The translations under genes were made by a program, and so were the position numbers. From Undaria pinnatifida (Eukaryota; Sar; Phaeophyceae; Laminariales; Alariaceae), in NCBI GenBank assembly GCA_012845835.1, contig JABAKD010000001.1:6252976-6316975 (forward strand): a stretch of 64,000 nt of DNA, given 5' to 3'. Below are positions 31,320 to 42,869 of this stretch, piece by piece; within the stretch, counting starts at the first letter, position 1; every line of letters starts with the position of its first letter. The notes under the pieces were generated by a model, which had not been told where the DNA came from, did not search any database, and saw only the letters and a program-made list of their open reading frames with translations.

Positions 31320-31650
31320 CCGCAGCTGTCAAATTTTGTTCCCCTCAAAAACGGGTTTTGTAGTTTCCGCGCACAGACTGACTAACATCGCCATTGACTC
31401 TGGTACAAGCTACACTTGTAGTTCTAAGGAGAGTCACCGAACTATATCCTCAATGAGGACACACACCCAGTAATACGCGTGATCGGAGCATTACACACAG
31501 CTTGCAAAGATGAGTTTCGACAAAAAATTCGATCTTACAGCTGGAGTTTTTTTTTTATTGTATTGTACCAGGTACATATATATATTATAAAAATTAAAAT
31601 TCACTCCAGCTGTGGGATCAAAGATTTTGCCGAAACTCATATAGACTTAC
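31320..31650. repeat. Family C repeat, inverted partial copies forming a hairpin
   Basis: 31320-31550 is a minus-strand copy of the family found at 36030 and 39845. It is directly opposed by a short plus-strand piece at 31590-31645. The arms GATGAGTTTCGAC...CAGCTGGAGT and CACTCCAGCTGTG...CCGAAACTCAT pair around an AT-rich loop of about 40 bp. Confidence 0.75.
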
Positions 31651-31752
31651 TTAATTTTGTCTTTCTCAGGGATTGCCCATCCCTGGCCTCTCAGAGCTCC
31701 AACTTCGATATTACTTGCGGAACCTTTCCAGCTTTTCTTTGCTTTCCAGCTT

Positions 31753-31866
31753 CGTTCGACATACAAAACGCCAATATAATAGTACATACCGGTACTACTA
31801 ACTACTACACCAGGTTCGACATACGAAACGCCAATATAATAGTACATACCGGTACCACTACACCAG
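31753..31866. repeat. Tandem pair of ~55-60-bp units
   Basis: TTCGACATAC(A/G)AAACGCCAA, then TATAATAGTACATACCGGTA and CTACACCAGGTT, occur twice. Confidence 0.85.
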
Positions 31867-32524
31867 GTTTGTACGTACCATCAGATACTACGCTGTTGGA
31901 TCACATGCACGCCCAGCTCAGATCAATCCGGCTATATATGGCCCAGCAGCGCAGCGTAGCGCCGTGCGGAGCCGTGCGGAGCCATGCGGTGCGGTGCCGT
32001 GCCCTTCGCTGCGGTGCTGTGTCGCTGCGCTGTGTGCTTTCTTTCGAACATAGAGCAGTACCGGGTGTAATGCGTGTGTTGTTATGTACGGAGCACTACT
32101 TTTCCTCTTTTTTCTTCTTCTATAGACTATGTATTTGATCTTTCACGGCCCCCTGTTTTTTCCCCCACGCAAATTACCCCCGTACTGCCGATCAGAACGT
32201 TACACCGGTAACAAAAGCACACAACACAGCTGAGCACAACAGGGCAATTTGCTCTGCACAAGCAGCTCTTGGCATTATCAAATCGCTGCTCGCACCAAAT
32301 CGTGGGTCTCTTCTTTCTGCCCCCTTCACATGGTCTATGTTTTTAGTTGCATTCTTCCTTGCCTTGCGCGAGCGTAGCGGGCGGCGTCAGCCGCCCGCGG
32401 AGCGGAGCCCTTGTATATATATACATAATACCGTACCTGTACCTCATTTCCTTGCCTCTCTGTGTGTTGCTCTCTTTTCTTGGAGACGCACATGTTTTTT
32501 GTTGTTGCAGATTTTTTTTTTTTT

Positions 32525-32620
32525 TTTTTTTCATTCTCCGGCGGATGGCGAAAAATAAAGCTTTAGCTCACCACACTTACACGTATGTTCATACGCGTCG
32601 TGTGTCGATTTAACTCGTGT
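32525..32620 (-). repeat. Family C fragment (5' part)
   Basis: On the minus strand: GTTAAATCGACACACGACGC, CGTAAGTGTGGTGAGC and CATCCGCCGGAG, preceded on the plus strand by a run of T. Confidence 0.65.
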
Positions 32621-33685
32621 GTCAGTTGCTTTCGCAGCCCAACGCAGATATTTGGTACATTATATGGAGTTGCGGTGTATGCTTGAGCTTCTCGTCTTTA
32701 TTGCCATGTTGTGTTTGTCAACTGTTTTCTTTCCTTCTTTCAATGTTCTTCACTTGTAACTTTTTATGGGGTAAGTATTTATTTTTTTCGTGTTCGCTGA
32801 GAGATGGGTCTCCGCCACACACGGCTGTTGCTGCTTTTCCCGCGTTCCGTCCTCTCGCCTGCTTCCTGTTTACGCGCTAAAATATCTCGGCCAACCCCCC
32901 GACTGTTGAGACTTTCACGCGTTCCGTCCGTCCACTTTTGTCGTGTTTGGTCGCTTTCTCTGCGTTGAGTACCTGCTACCCGAGGACGGCGGTTACACGT
33001 TCGTAGCGTTCCTTCGTTTTTTCGTCTTGTCTTTCGTTTTGTTTTCGTACTTTTGTTCGTGCTTTTGTACGAATGTCTTCTGTTTGCTGGTGAGAGCGGT
33101 GACGTAATCATTAATATTTGATTATATAAATGAATCCAGGTACCTGGTACGTCAAAACGACATATAAGGCACCTGCGCGACCACGATGAAGAACGTCAAA
33201 GTCACATCATCGCTACACGCTGCATATGTATATTTTTTCACGTCTTCTTGCTTTATTCTGTGCAGATCACCGCAACCACCCCCGGCCAATATAGTTTGCA
33301 TAATTTGAGCCCCGATTGTGATGGGAAATGAAGTGCAAATGCGTATTTTTGGGGCCTCCGGCGGCGTCTCCTGCGGGGCCCCCTCACGACGGGGGAAGCC
33401 TATTGGCCGAGGTACGCTCGGCCAGTATTTAGTGCTGCAGTCCAGTATACTGACTGATTTTTACAACAGTTTTAATCGATACTGACTGGGTCAGCCAGTG
33501 TCCAGCCCTAGCAAAACCTTTTTACGATTTCAGATTTGAGCTGGAGAGTAAAAAGAGTGATGAACCAAAAAAAGAAAAAGCTTGCGTACCTCGAACCAGG
33601 TACTTCCTAATAATGACGAACTCTTCGATCTCACAGGCAGCTGGAGTGTATTTTACTTTTTTCATGATAATAGTTGAGTAGAGCT

Positions 33686-33693
33686 ATTGTTGC

Positions 33694-33742
<49 letters not shown>

Positions 33743-34936
33743 CTCACATTAACTCGCATAGTCAAGTACGTGGTCACACGACAGGCTCCAGTCACTCTGG
33801 AGCTGAGGAATACCCCAGGAAAAAACACAAACCAAAGGTGGTACGCGCATATGTCACAGCTGACGCAGCTCATGCCTCCACCAGAAACATATAAAAGTGA
33901 AATGGGGAGTCAGCCAACGATGTGCCAGGTCCATACTGGTGCACACGTCTCACTACTCGCGCCTGGAAACACCGACTGAACCACCACCCAAGAAAGACTA
34001 CCACGTATATATTGCACATTGAACCTATCATTACGCATACGCACGACAGACGCAAGTCAATTGGATAAAAGAAACAAAGAAAATGAAAGAAGATAAAGGA
34101 AAGGAAAGGAAAGAAAAGACCACAAAGCGAAAAAACGAAAGAGGAAAGGAAAGAAAATACAAGACAACAAAAGCAAGAAAAAACAAGACAAGAAGAGGAA
34201 GCCAGGAAAGGGAAAGAGAAAAAAATGTCATACTAGCAGACCCTAGGAACTGACTAAAGACGGCATTGGGCTCATACAGGGTATCAAGTGCATCATCAAT
34301 GGCACTGGGGAGAGAACGCAACATGGCGAAGAAGTCGGGCTCCACGTCATGCAACCGTGAAGCAGTGTCTCGACAACCTTAGCCTTCAGCAATCGCACCT
34401 TCAACCATAAGCGCACACCCGGGCGATCATAGGTTTCCATCTTGTACCCGCTGGAAGCACGCCCAAGCCCTCTGAAGACGCCGCGTTGTTTTAATGCTAA
34501 GGTCTCTGTCAGCGGTGATAGCCCCGCTCAAGTACACAAACTCGATTGTTTGTTCGCATACCTGGCCGGCTGCATTGATTGTGAACCACACCGTCCCCCC
34601 GCCTTTGGTTTGCATGCACATAATCTCTGTTTTCGCCTCGGAGGCAGTAAGCCCGAACGACGAGCACGCAGTCACAATCACCGTCACCATCTTCTCCAGC
34701 CCTTCTAATGATCGCGATACGATGCCCGCATCGTCCGCGTAAAGCATACCCCACAATCTCTGCACCCCCCCCTCCTTCCCCCTCCGCCCGTCGACTTTGC
34801 CTGTGCGTGAAGTGCCCTTCTTCTCGCCTTTCTTCTTTCGTTGGAGCTGCACCATGTTGTCCGTGATGGCTGCATCAGCGAGGAAGGGTTTCTCGGGCAC
34901 ACTCGGTACCGCCGTGAATAACATGTTGAACAGCTA
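33686..34936 (-). mobile_element. 5'-truncated LINE retrotransposon
   Basis: The minus strand starts abruptly with the RT pattern LFNMLFTAV, continues through WGMLYADDAGIVSRSLEGLE (motif C) and the downstream thumb region, then a 3' non-coding region ending in GAGTTAATGTGAGAAC and a (CAA)n tail (33686-33742). The 5' truncation and the simple-repeat tail are typical of non-LTR retrotransposons. RT and thumb pieces are interrupted by stops. Confidence 0.85.
34243..34924 (-). pseudogene. LINE reverse transcriptase fragment
   Basis: A 165-residue frame (34427-34924) holds RLWGMLYADDAGIVSRS, the catalytic Asp pair of motif C, followed by TACSSFGLTASEAKTEIMCM and IEFVYLSGAITADRDLS, the usual motif D and thumb segments of LINE RTs. 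A continuation in another frame (34243-34440) has RLLKAKVVETLLHGCMTWSP, again standard for this family. Fingers, motif A and motif B are missing because of 5' truncation, and no endonuclease domain is present. Confidence 0.85.
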
Positions 34937-35639
34937 GTATGTATTGTTGTCTGTCTCGCGATATTCTCAACACACTTTCACGTACGTTTACATACGTTGT
35001 GGCCAATTTTGCTCGATTGACTTCACAATCCGGCCCAACAACAATAGCTGGCCTGCCGTTCGGTTTCAACCACAATGGCAACGTGATCTGGTACTGGCCG
35101 CGGTGGCTATAGCAGTGCAAGCTATAGTGGTCTACTTCTTGATACATTTTCTCCCGTTCAACTTGTATGGGCTGGTTTTTGTTGAGCTCGACATCGAGCA
35201 CGGGTGTCATTTTGCATGGAGCGCGTGCTGCGATAGAGGAAGCTTTTTTGCTGAAACCTTTTCTGAAATACGGGGCTCCTTAACACAAACTCGTCGAAAC
35301 TTTTTTTCAATCTTGTTAATAGCTAGCTAGGCAATGGTATTGTTAACCGGTTACTTGCTTCTTTTTTTCCCTTTTTTTTCCTCCCAAATCAGTTTTTGGC
35401 TGGGGTATGGAGCTACCCAGGTGAGTAGTCGTAGTAGCCTCTGAAGGAAAAGAACGGTGCATGTGTACCGTGGGGAATCACCCTTGCCTGTACTTGGCAG
35501 CGCATACCTCTGCCTCGTGTTGTTGGTGTTAACACTTTGCGTACCGACCTTGCTCTGTTCAGGATGAGGCATTGGCGGGAACATTTTTTTCGTTTTGTTT
35601 TGCTCATGGCGTCTGTTGTCTTGGCGCTTTTTCTTTCTC

Positions 35640-35985
35640 CTTCCGAACAACAGTCAGACCCGGTGTCACTACAAAATCGTGCTCTTGTCACTTCTCCCCC
35701 ATCCCCATTGCGGTGTGCGCCTTTCGTTTTATCGCGAGAATAATGTAGCACTTTCTTCACCCGTCCACTCGCGTGGAATTGTGCGTACCCACGCTATATA
35801 GCTGAATCCTGCCCACTAGCGCTTTTTCTTTTCCTCCAGAACAAACTCAGACCCCGGATCACTAATCAGTCCCTTCTCCCCCTTCCCCATTACGATGTGT
35901 TTGATTTCATTTTCATAGCGAGAATAATCAGCACTTTCTTCCCCCATCCACCCGCGTGGAATTGCGCGTACCCACGCTTTAAAGC
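35640..35985 (-). repeat. SINE-B-like fragments, tandem pair
   Basis: Two segments (about 35640-35800 and 35835-35980) share CAGACCC-GG-TCACTA, TCTCCCCC-TCCCCATT, TAGCGAGAATAAT or TATCGCGAGAATAA, and CGCGTGGAATTG(T/C)GCGTACC. They are minus-strand SINE-B tails in tandem. Confidence 0.6.
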
Positions 35986-36029
35986 GTTCTCGGCGGTTGG
36001 TGTCTAGAAAAAATAGATTCGTATTATAA

Positions 36030-36425
36030 ACAGCTCACGCTATCGCTATTGTGGGAGCCGACGGACATGCCAGTTAACGCTGGATTGCGAAGGCAATTGA
36101 GTTAAATCGACACACGACGTGTATGAAAATACGTGGAAGTGGGGTGAGTTTGAGCTTTTTTTTCCCCCGTGTCCGCCGGAGGATAAATATACATATATAT
36201 ATATACATATTAAAAATAGAAATACACTTCTGCTGTGAGATCGAAGATCTTGTCGAAAGTCATCTTTTCAAGCTGTGTGTGGTACTCCGATCGCGCGTAT
36301 TACTGGGTGGGTGTGCTCATTAAGGATATCGGGCGGCGACTCCCCTTGGAACCACAGCATTAGTGTAGCTTGTACCAGGGTCGACATGGTGATGTTAATC
36401 AGTCTGTGCGCGGAAACTATAAAAG
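36030..36425 (+). mobile_element. Family C repeat (copy 1)
   Basis: Colinear with 39845-40245: CCAGTTA-CGCTGGATTGCG, AAATCGACACACGACG, CCGCCGGAGGATA, an AT-rich TATATA stretch, GCTGTGAGATCGAAGAT, CTCCGATCGCGCGTATTAC, CGGCGACTCCCCTT and CAGTCTGTGCGCGGAAACTA. Non-coding. Class unknown; no TIR or A-tail is obvious. Confidence 0.75.
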
Positions 36426-36445
36426 TATTCATTTTTTTCTTTTTT

Positions 36446-36766
36446 TTGCTTGTTTTTCACACGCTTTTACTTTCCAGCTTCTGGACAAGCCGTGGTCACA
36501 GGTGTCGTTCCAGGTGTCGTCCTTTCTCCCCCCCAGTTCTTGCCTTCAATTTTTTTGGCGCATAGGGTTCAGCAATCCCACTGTTCGTCGAATTTTCATC
36601 GAGTGTTGCTGACTCACGCTTTCGCGCTTTCCGCAAGTCAATTTGTGCACAAGAGAAAGTCCCTACGAATTTATACGAGTAGGCACTCGGCGGAACTCGA
36701 ACTCATGAAACTGACCTATACCAGGCTCGAGGATAACCTGATACGCCACCGGGACAACCGGCAATC
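36446..36766 (-). mobile_element. SINE-A, near full length
   Basis: Tail (TTCCAGCTTCTGGACAAGCC), body and head (CACCGGGACAACCGGC) are all present. A small duplication of GTGTCGTCC-type sequence lies at 36500-36525. An extra head fragment (36800-36843, ending CACCGGGGCGACCGG) follows. Confidence 0.82.
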
Positions 36767-37108
36767 ATACCGACGTTTGACCTGCTGACGTCAATTTTAG
36801 TAGTGCTCAAGGTTAGCCCCTAGACCACCGGGGCGACCGGTTACCTGGGTGTGCAGGAACGGATGGATGGGAATGAAATGTCAGTGAAATGTAAAAAACA
36901 CACCCGCACCCACGTGAAACGCATTCGTTTTTTTGACAGGCGATCATCGCCAGGGTCTAGCCCGTAGTCGCGCGACGGGCTCTAGTAACTCCGGAGTGTT
37001 ACCTATACCTCAGTGTTTGAGTACAACCTAAGAACAACACAATACGAAACGTGCGTGGCCTCAAGACTCCAACACACGACTCGGCCGCTGTTAGTTTCGC
37101 TTTTACGC

Positions 37109-37300
37109 CATTTCTTATACAGTCGGATTTGTCAGTCGAAAACAGTCTACTTCGACTGAAGCCCAAGTGGGGCTTTCTTATACAGTCGAAAAAGGGCTTC
37201 TTTTTTTTTTTCGACTCGACTCGACTTTTTTCGACTGAGAATTCCGACTGGGGGATCCAGTCGCAAAACTCAGTCGAAAAAGCTTTAGACGTAATAATAC
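37109..37300 (+). mobile_element. Right-truncated copy of the 793-bp TIR element
   Basis: CCATTTCTTATACAGTCGGA, then several AGTCGAAAA words, through CAGTCGAAAAAGCTTTA, follow the first ~200 bp of 30491-31283. The right terminal repeat is absent. Confidence 0.75.
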
Positions 37301-37548
37301 AGCTGGTCAAGGTGTGTCACGCAGCTTGCAAGGATGAGCATCGACGCCGACTTTATCCAACTCACAGCTGACGCATTTGTGAATCGTAGTGTTCCTAAAT
37401 ACAGCAGCTGCATCCCACTTTTTGCTTTCCAGCTCAACTGGTAGCAGGCTCTTTATACGCTTACCGGCATTCTCAAAAAGCCGTGGTCACAGACGTCTTT
37501 CCTCGGTGCGTGCCTTCATACTCTGCGCTCATACAAATTGAGCATGAG

Positions 37549-38256
37549 TACAAGCTGGGCCGGCCAAGACGCTCAAAATGGACAACTATCGCTGTGCCCC
37601 GCTCAGTTTTTCGAGTTCGGACCTGAAATTTTGACACGCGATTCAGAACAGGCTCGCCGAGACACTACTTGGCGAGCTCAAAACAAAAAATGAAAATCCG
37701 TTGACTTTTCGTCCATTTCATGATCATGAAAAACGTTTAGCTGGCCGTATGTCGGCAGTTTTTTTTTTCATTTGAGCTCGCCAAGTACTGTTTTGGTGGG
37801 CTCGGTCCAAATCACGTGTCAAAATTTCAGGTCCTAACTTGATAAATCGAGAGGTGCATGGCCAAGTTTCCACCGAAGTGCCTCTGCATACAAATTTACA
37901 TATATTTCAGGGATTCATCCATAACTTTCGAACGAAAGTGACCCATGAAATGAAAAACATATGTCCCTACTCCTCGTCCCAAGATGTACGTGCCCAGAAA
38001 AGTTAGGCCAATTCCATCCACTTTGTATTTCGAGCAATTTCAGAAAAAGCAACACAAACAGATCATGAACAAAAATCTCAAACTAGGAAACGTGAGTGGC
38101 AAACACTTTTTTCGGCGCCAACTTCGCAGATTGTCAAGCTGGAGGGCACCGCATCTAGCTGATTACGAGGATATGCTCAGTTTGCAGTGGGTCACTGTCG
38201 TTCGAAAGATATGCCCGACTGACGGATTATGGGTTTCTTGGCCGGCCCAGCTTGTA
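37549..38256. mobile_element. 708-bp TIR element with perfect 20-bp ends
   Basis: The left end TACAAGCTGGGCCGGCCAAG (37549-37568) and its exact inverse at 38237-38256 define the ends. If the outermost TA pairs are a target duplication, the inverted repeat is CAAGCTGGGCCGGCCAAG. Inside is a second inverted repeat of about 75 bp (37611-37683 and 37770-37842), and another inverted pair around TTTCGAACGAAAGTGACCCA. No transposase is encoded. Confidence 0.82.
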
Positions 38257-38259
38257 TCG

Positions 38260-38595
38260 GTGTTGGTTGTCACTTCCACGAAAGATGCTGGGTATTATTA
38301 CATGCCCCCAGGGCAAGAGTGGGGAAGTGTCTAAACCGCCCCTATCCCCGGGGTGCAGACGCCTCCCATACACCTAGACCGAAGTAGCGAGGGGGTAGGA
38401 GGGCAGGGGCTGCGGCGCCCCCTTTTTCCGCATGTATATGCCTCTCTTGAACTGTATCGAAACGCGGCCGACCTCACTCCGGTCGTGCTACGCGAGTGGA
38501 GCACTTCCGCCCCCTGACCCCCCTTTTTCGTGTGCAGTCCGGAGAAACAGCTCATCATGTCGGTGCTCTTGAAACTGCCAAAACGGCCACGTAGT
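38260..38595. other. No recognised feature
   Basis: GC-rich sequence between the TIR element and the 70-bp array. Frames on the minus strand extend from the array and are not supported. Confidence 0.4.
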
Positions 38596-38598
38596 TCC

Positions 38599-39440
38599 GT
38601 TTCTAACGGCCCGTGCGATCGGGAACCCATTTGACCCGTAACTACTGCGCGTGCTTGCGGGTGGCTCAGCGTTTCTAACGGCCCCCTCATGTCGGGAACC
38701 CACTCCGCCTCCCAAACGACAATATATCGCAATGATTGCGTTTCTAACGGCCCGTGTGGTCGGGAAAATCACTGCTTATCGGCCACACCCCCTGCGCGTG
38801 CTTTCGGGCGATCTTTTCGTTCCATGTGCCCCGATCAAGTCGGGGACTCACCGCAAGTCGGGGACTCACCTCAATTGCTAAGCGATTGTTAATCGCTGTA
38901 GTGATGTCGTTTCCAACGGGCCGTGCGATCGGTATTGTTCCACCACTAATCGACCGCTATGAGCTTGTGCTTCGGGTGGTTCCTTTGCTAACAACCCGTT
39001 CGTACCGGGAACCCACCACGATCGCTGAACGATTATTAAATGTGATGATTACGTTTGTAACGGCCCATGCGATCAGGATGAAGCCACCATTAGTCGACCA
39101 CGGCATCCGCTTCCGCATGTTTCTCCATGCGACGTGGAAATTGTCGGGAGGGTGGGTGGGAAAAAAGACGAACTCCGACGAATCCATTGCCAAACGACAA
39201 TAAAATGAAGTGATTCCGTTTCTACCGGCCCGTGCGATCGGGTTTATGCCACACAATCGACCGCTATGTGCCTGTGCTTTCTGGTAGTTCCGTTTCTAAC
39301 GGCTCGTTCTTACGGGGAATCCACCACGATTGCTGTACGAATAATCAATGCGATGGTTCCGTTTCTAACGGCCCGTGCGATCTGATGGCGCATCCGATCG
39401 GGATTATGCTATCACTAATCGGCCACACTTGCACGCATGT
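38599..39440. repeat. ~70-bp tandem repeat with TTTCTAACGGCCCGTGCGAT
   Basis: The core recurs near 38599, 38670, 38738, 38908, 38980, 39049, 39215, 39287 and 39357, usually 68-77 bp apart. Two types alternate: one reads GTGCGATCGGG followed by CACTAATCGACC; the other reads CGTTCTTACGGGG followed by CACCACGATTGCTG. Confidence 0.85.
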
Positions 39441-39844
39441 TCATGTATAATTTTGTTATATTGTATTTCGCAATCCAGCGTAAGGTGGCGTCTCCTTCCG
39501 TTCCCGTGGTGGCGACGGCACAAGCTTCCGTTGTGTACGGATGCGTGAGTAGAGCCATGAATGGTTTGTCGCCAAGCTATGCCCTTCAGCTATGCCCTTC
39601 GTGAACACGTAACGAACCCCTTCACACGCACGATCGGAGTTTGGAGTATCGCACACACTGCTTGCGAACATGAGTTTGGACGTAATCCTCGATCTCACGG
39701 CTGTAAAATAAGCAGCGTAGTATTTTTTCCATAGGCACCTGACCCTCAGGTCGGGTCGACATAGTCGGGTCGACATAGTCGGGTCGACATACTCACGCAC
39801 CCCTGTACAACGGCAGCTTGCGCTGCCGGAGTAGTAACGGGGAC

Positions 39845-40245
39845 CGCCGGTAGGGACAGCTCGCGCTATCGCTATCGCGGGAACCGAAGGACACACGCCA
39901 GTTAGCGCTGGATTGCGAATGCCATTGCCGTTACATCGACACACGACGCGTATGAAGATACGTAGACGCGTGGTGAGCTTAAGCTTTATTTTTCCCCATC
40001 CGCCGGAGGATACAATATATATATATTATATGTTATAAAAAATGAAAATACACTCCAGCTGTGAGATCGAAGATTTCGTCGAAACTCATCTTTGCAAGCT
40101 GTGTGTGATACTCCGATCGCGCGTATTACGAGTTGTGTGTCCTCATTAAGGATATAGGTCGGCGACTCCCCTTACAACTACAGTGTAGCTATCAGGGTCA
40201 ACAGGGTGATGTTAGTCAGTCTGTGCGCGGAAACTACAAAACCCG
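39845..40245 (+). mobile_element. Family C repeat (copy 2)
   Basis: Colinear with 36030-36425, with a longer right end (AAACTACAAAACCCGTTTCT, GGGACAAAATCTGACAGCTG). The right part recurs inverted at 31320 and 42870. Confidence 0.75.
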
Positions 40246-40380
40246 TTTCTGAGGGGGACAAAATCTGACAGCTGTGGAGGGAAATGTATCCGTTTATCAA
40301 GTGAATCCTGTAAGTTGAATAACCGGTGAGGGGGGGGCGGAGTTTTGAAGGACGTGGGGGCCTGGTTTTGATCAAAAGCG

Positions 40381-40480
40381 AGCGGGGTGGGAGGGGGGGG
40401 GGGAGGGGGGGGGGGGGAGGGGGGGGAAGGGGGCGGGGGAGGGGGGGGAAGGGGGGGGGGGGGCGGACGGGCGGGCAATT
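40381..40480. repeat. G-rich run on plus strand
   Basis: Almost uninterrupted G with occasional A or C, including runs of ten or more. A second block lies at 40750-40830. Strong G-quadruplex potential; no gene. Confidence 0.9.
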
Positions 40481-41329
40481 TGTGCGTGGAAGCTATAAAT
40501 CCTTGTAAGGGGATAAATCTGACGGTTTTGGAAAAAAAAAAAGAAGAGAGAAGAAAAAAAATGCACCAGTTCATTGTAAAAGGGGAGTTGGGGCGGGGGT
40601 GGTGCGTTTGGGGCAGCTCAATCTGTGCGTGGAAACTATACATTATTGTAGGGGATAAATGTGACGGCTTTGGAAAGAATGCATCAGTTTATCATGTATA
40701 TCCTGGGGTAAGTCGTACAATCAGTGAGTAAAGAGAGGGCTGAGTGTTCGAGGGGGTGGGGGTGGGATGGGGTGGGGGGGTTGGGGAGGTGGGGGGCGGG
40801 GGCGGGGGTGGAGAGGGCGTGGGGGGGGGGAAAGGAAGGGTTATTATATTGATAAATATATACTTCGAAGTATGTGTGTATACACATAGAGCAATGCTTT
40901 TGTCAGAAAATGCTACCTACCGTTTTCGTAGAGTGGAGTCATCCGCGGTAGGGGTTTCCACCTTTTAGTCAGGCGTTTCTCACCGGCTATGCTCCTCAAG
41001 TGTGGATTTATCGGTTAGTATGACAAATTTGTGAGCATACTCACTATTAATAGCGCATAATATAGACATTTTGGTCGGGTTGCCCGAACAAAACGACTTC
41101 GAAGCCGTGGTTCAGGCGAGATGCTGAGCTATTCGTCTTATTTATAAATGCCGAGAGGCTCGTGCTGCACCCCTCGAAAGCTTATGCTGCTCTCCTTGCG
41201 GGGGATGACTCGACGCGTCTGCGATGTATAGTTCGAGCTTTTAGTACCGCTAGATCACTGGTTTGTCGGGCTTTGGGGGCCTGCGTAAATCGCGCAGCCC
41301 TATGTTTGGTGCATTTCGGAGCCGATTTC

Positions 41330-42060
41330 CCCCGAAACCTGGTGGGCGCATACGACGAAAATGGTGGCTTGCGGGAGATGTCGTCCAGATGTTTTCCCGT
41401 ACACTCGTCGCTCCGCGTCTTCGCTCTGTACCGGTCGTCGATAGCATAGGCGATGGAATTCGTCCGAAATGGTCTGTTATCCCGTGCCATTATTCGGTAG
41501 GCCCTAGCCGTTAATGCCGTTCTCTAACTGTTGTTAAGACATGGTTGCGGACGTTCGGACATGCGTACGCGAAATGTATCACCCCGTGATTGAGCAGCCC
41601 TTGTTGCCTCGAAACTACTGCTGTCGGCTCTTTACTCCGGGATGAGTATTTGTAGTCTTCGGCTATTAACCCCGGGAAAGTAGTCTTCCTGGTTGAGCCC
41701 ATGGCCCAAGGTTTGGGCGCACTGCTGTAGTGTTCGGGTATTATTTCCGGGAAGAGTAGTCTTCCTGGTTGAGCACATGGCCTAACGTACGGTTGCAGTG
41801 GTGTCAGTGTATAACATCCCCCCCCTCAGACTAGCCTCAGATGAATTTCAGTACCGAGTCCCTCCAAAACCAGGCAAACACGGACAACGAAAAAATGCGG
41901 CTTTCGGAAGATGTCGTCCAGACGTTGCCATGAACGCGTCGCTCCGCGTCTTCGCCCTACCGGTCGTCGATAAAATATTGAAAAAATTGACGCTGGAGTT
42001 CGTCCGAAATGGTGTTACTTGCTCACTGATATACGTACGGTAGGCTCTAGCCTTTAATAC
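41330..42060. repeat. Direct repeat pair of ~180 bp, plus 75-bp tandem pair
   Basis: 41330-41520 and 41865-42055 share GAGATGTCGTCCAGA or AAGATGTCGTCCAGA, CGTCGCTCCGCGTCTTCG, ACCGGTCGTCGATA, TTCGTCCGAAATGGT and GGTAGGC-CTAGCC. Between them, 41650-41725 and 41726-41801 share GTAGTCTTCCTGGTTGAGC. A diverged inverted relative may lie at 43320-43410. Confidence 0.75.
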
Positions 42061-42319
42061 CGTGCTCGTGGTTGGGTGTGGTGGCCCTGCGGACGCTCGT
42101 GCACGCAATTTCTTATCCCGTAACCCGCAACCGAGCCGCCCCTGTTTTTTCTCAACCGTGGGATGTGACAACCAGAAAGAAGAGTACGTCGTAGCCTTCC
42201 TCGTTGAGCGTAACTCATATATCCACGAATGGACAAACTCGCGTAGTCGTCATTTTGACTATACCGTGCAACCAACCCTTGCATGATCGCTAATCGGACA
42301 CGAAATACCTCACCCCAGA

Positions 42320-42590
42320 ATAGCCAATGGCTAACAATTCGATGCCAGTCGACGACGGAAGAAATTGCTGGAGTTTTTTCCGCGATAAACGCGAAGGTAC
42401 CTACCGCCGTACTGCAGTGGGGAGGGGGGGAGAGCTTGCTTGGTGGCCCCGGATCTGAGTTACGTCTATGACGTACCGCGCCGTACCCTTGTGGGGAGGG
42501 GGGAAGGGGTTGCGTAGTGCCCCCCCGGATCTGAGTTACGTCTATCACAGCGAGAGAGAAAGGAGAAAGGAAAAGTGCGAAGATATTAGT
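42320..42590 (+). repeat. SINE-B tail fragments, two in tandem
   Basis: CAGTGGGGAGGGGGGGAGAG, then CCCCGGATCTGAGTTACGTC, is followed by a second copy with GGATCTGAGTTACGTCTATC and GAGAAAGGAGAAAGG. Confidence 0.6.
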
Positions 42591-42688
42591 AACGCAATAC
42601 TTGAGTTATTTGTATTCATACTGCACTAGTGAGAATTCCTTCTTATATGCACGTTTCAAAGTGGTTTGTGCGACGTTATGAGATGTAC

Positions 42689-42706
42689 CCCCCCCCCCCC
42701 CCCCTT
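42689..42706. repeat. Poly-C run
   Basis: Eighteen or so consecutive C, within a C/T-rich stretch. Confidence 0.9.
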
Positions 42707-42869
42707 CCACGCCGCCCTCACCATTGCCTACTGCTGCTGTAGCAGTACGCGTGCAGTTAGGTCCTATTCGTTTATGCGACCTCTCCCCCCCTTTACCCGC
42801 CCCCCTCCCCTCACCGGTCATACTAAAACTAACTTGAGTACAGGATATTCATAATAACTGGTGCATTCA

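Noticed and set aside
34944-35330. Plus-strand frame with a hydrophobic segment
   Set aside because: One short hydrophobic stretch, no homolog recognised, and an equally long frame lies on the opposite strand.
37984-38334. 116-residue frame as transposase of the 708-bp TIR element
   Set aside because: It has no DDE/D motif and runs across the element's right border at 38256.
38599-39440. CRISPR array
   Set aside because: Repeats alternate between two diverged types and the intervening sequence is itself repeated. There are no cas genes and the context is eukaryotic.
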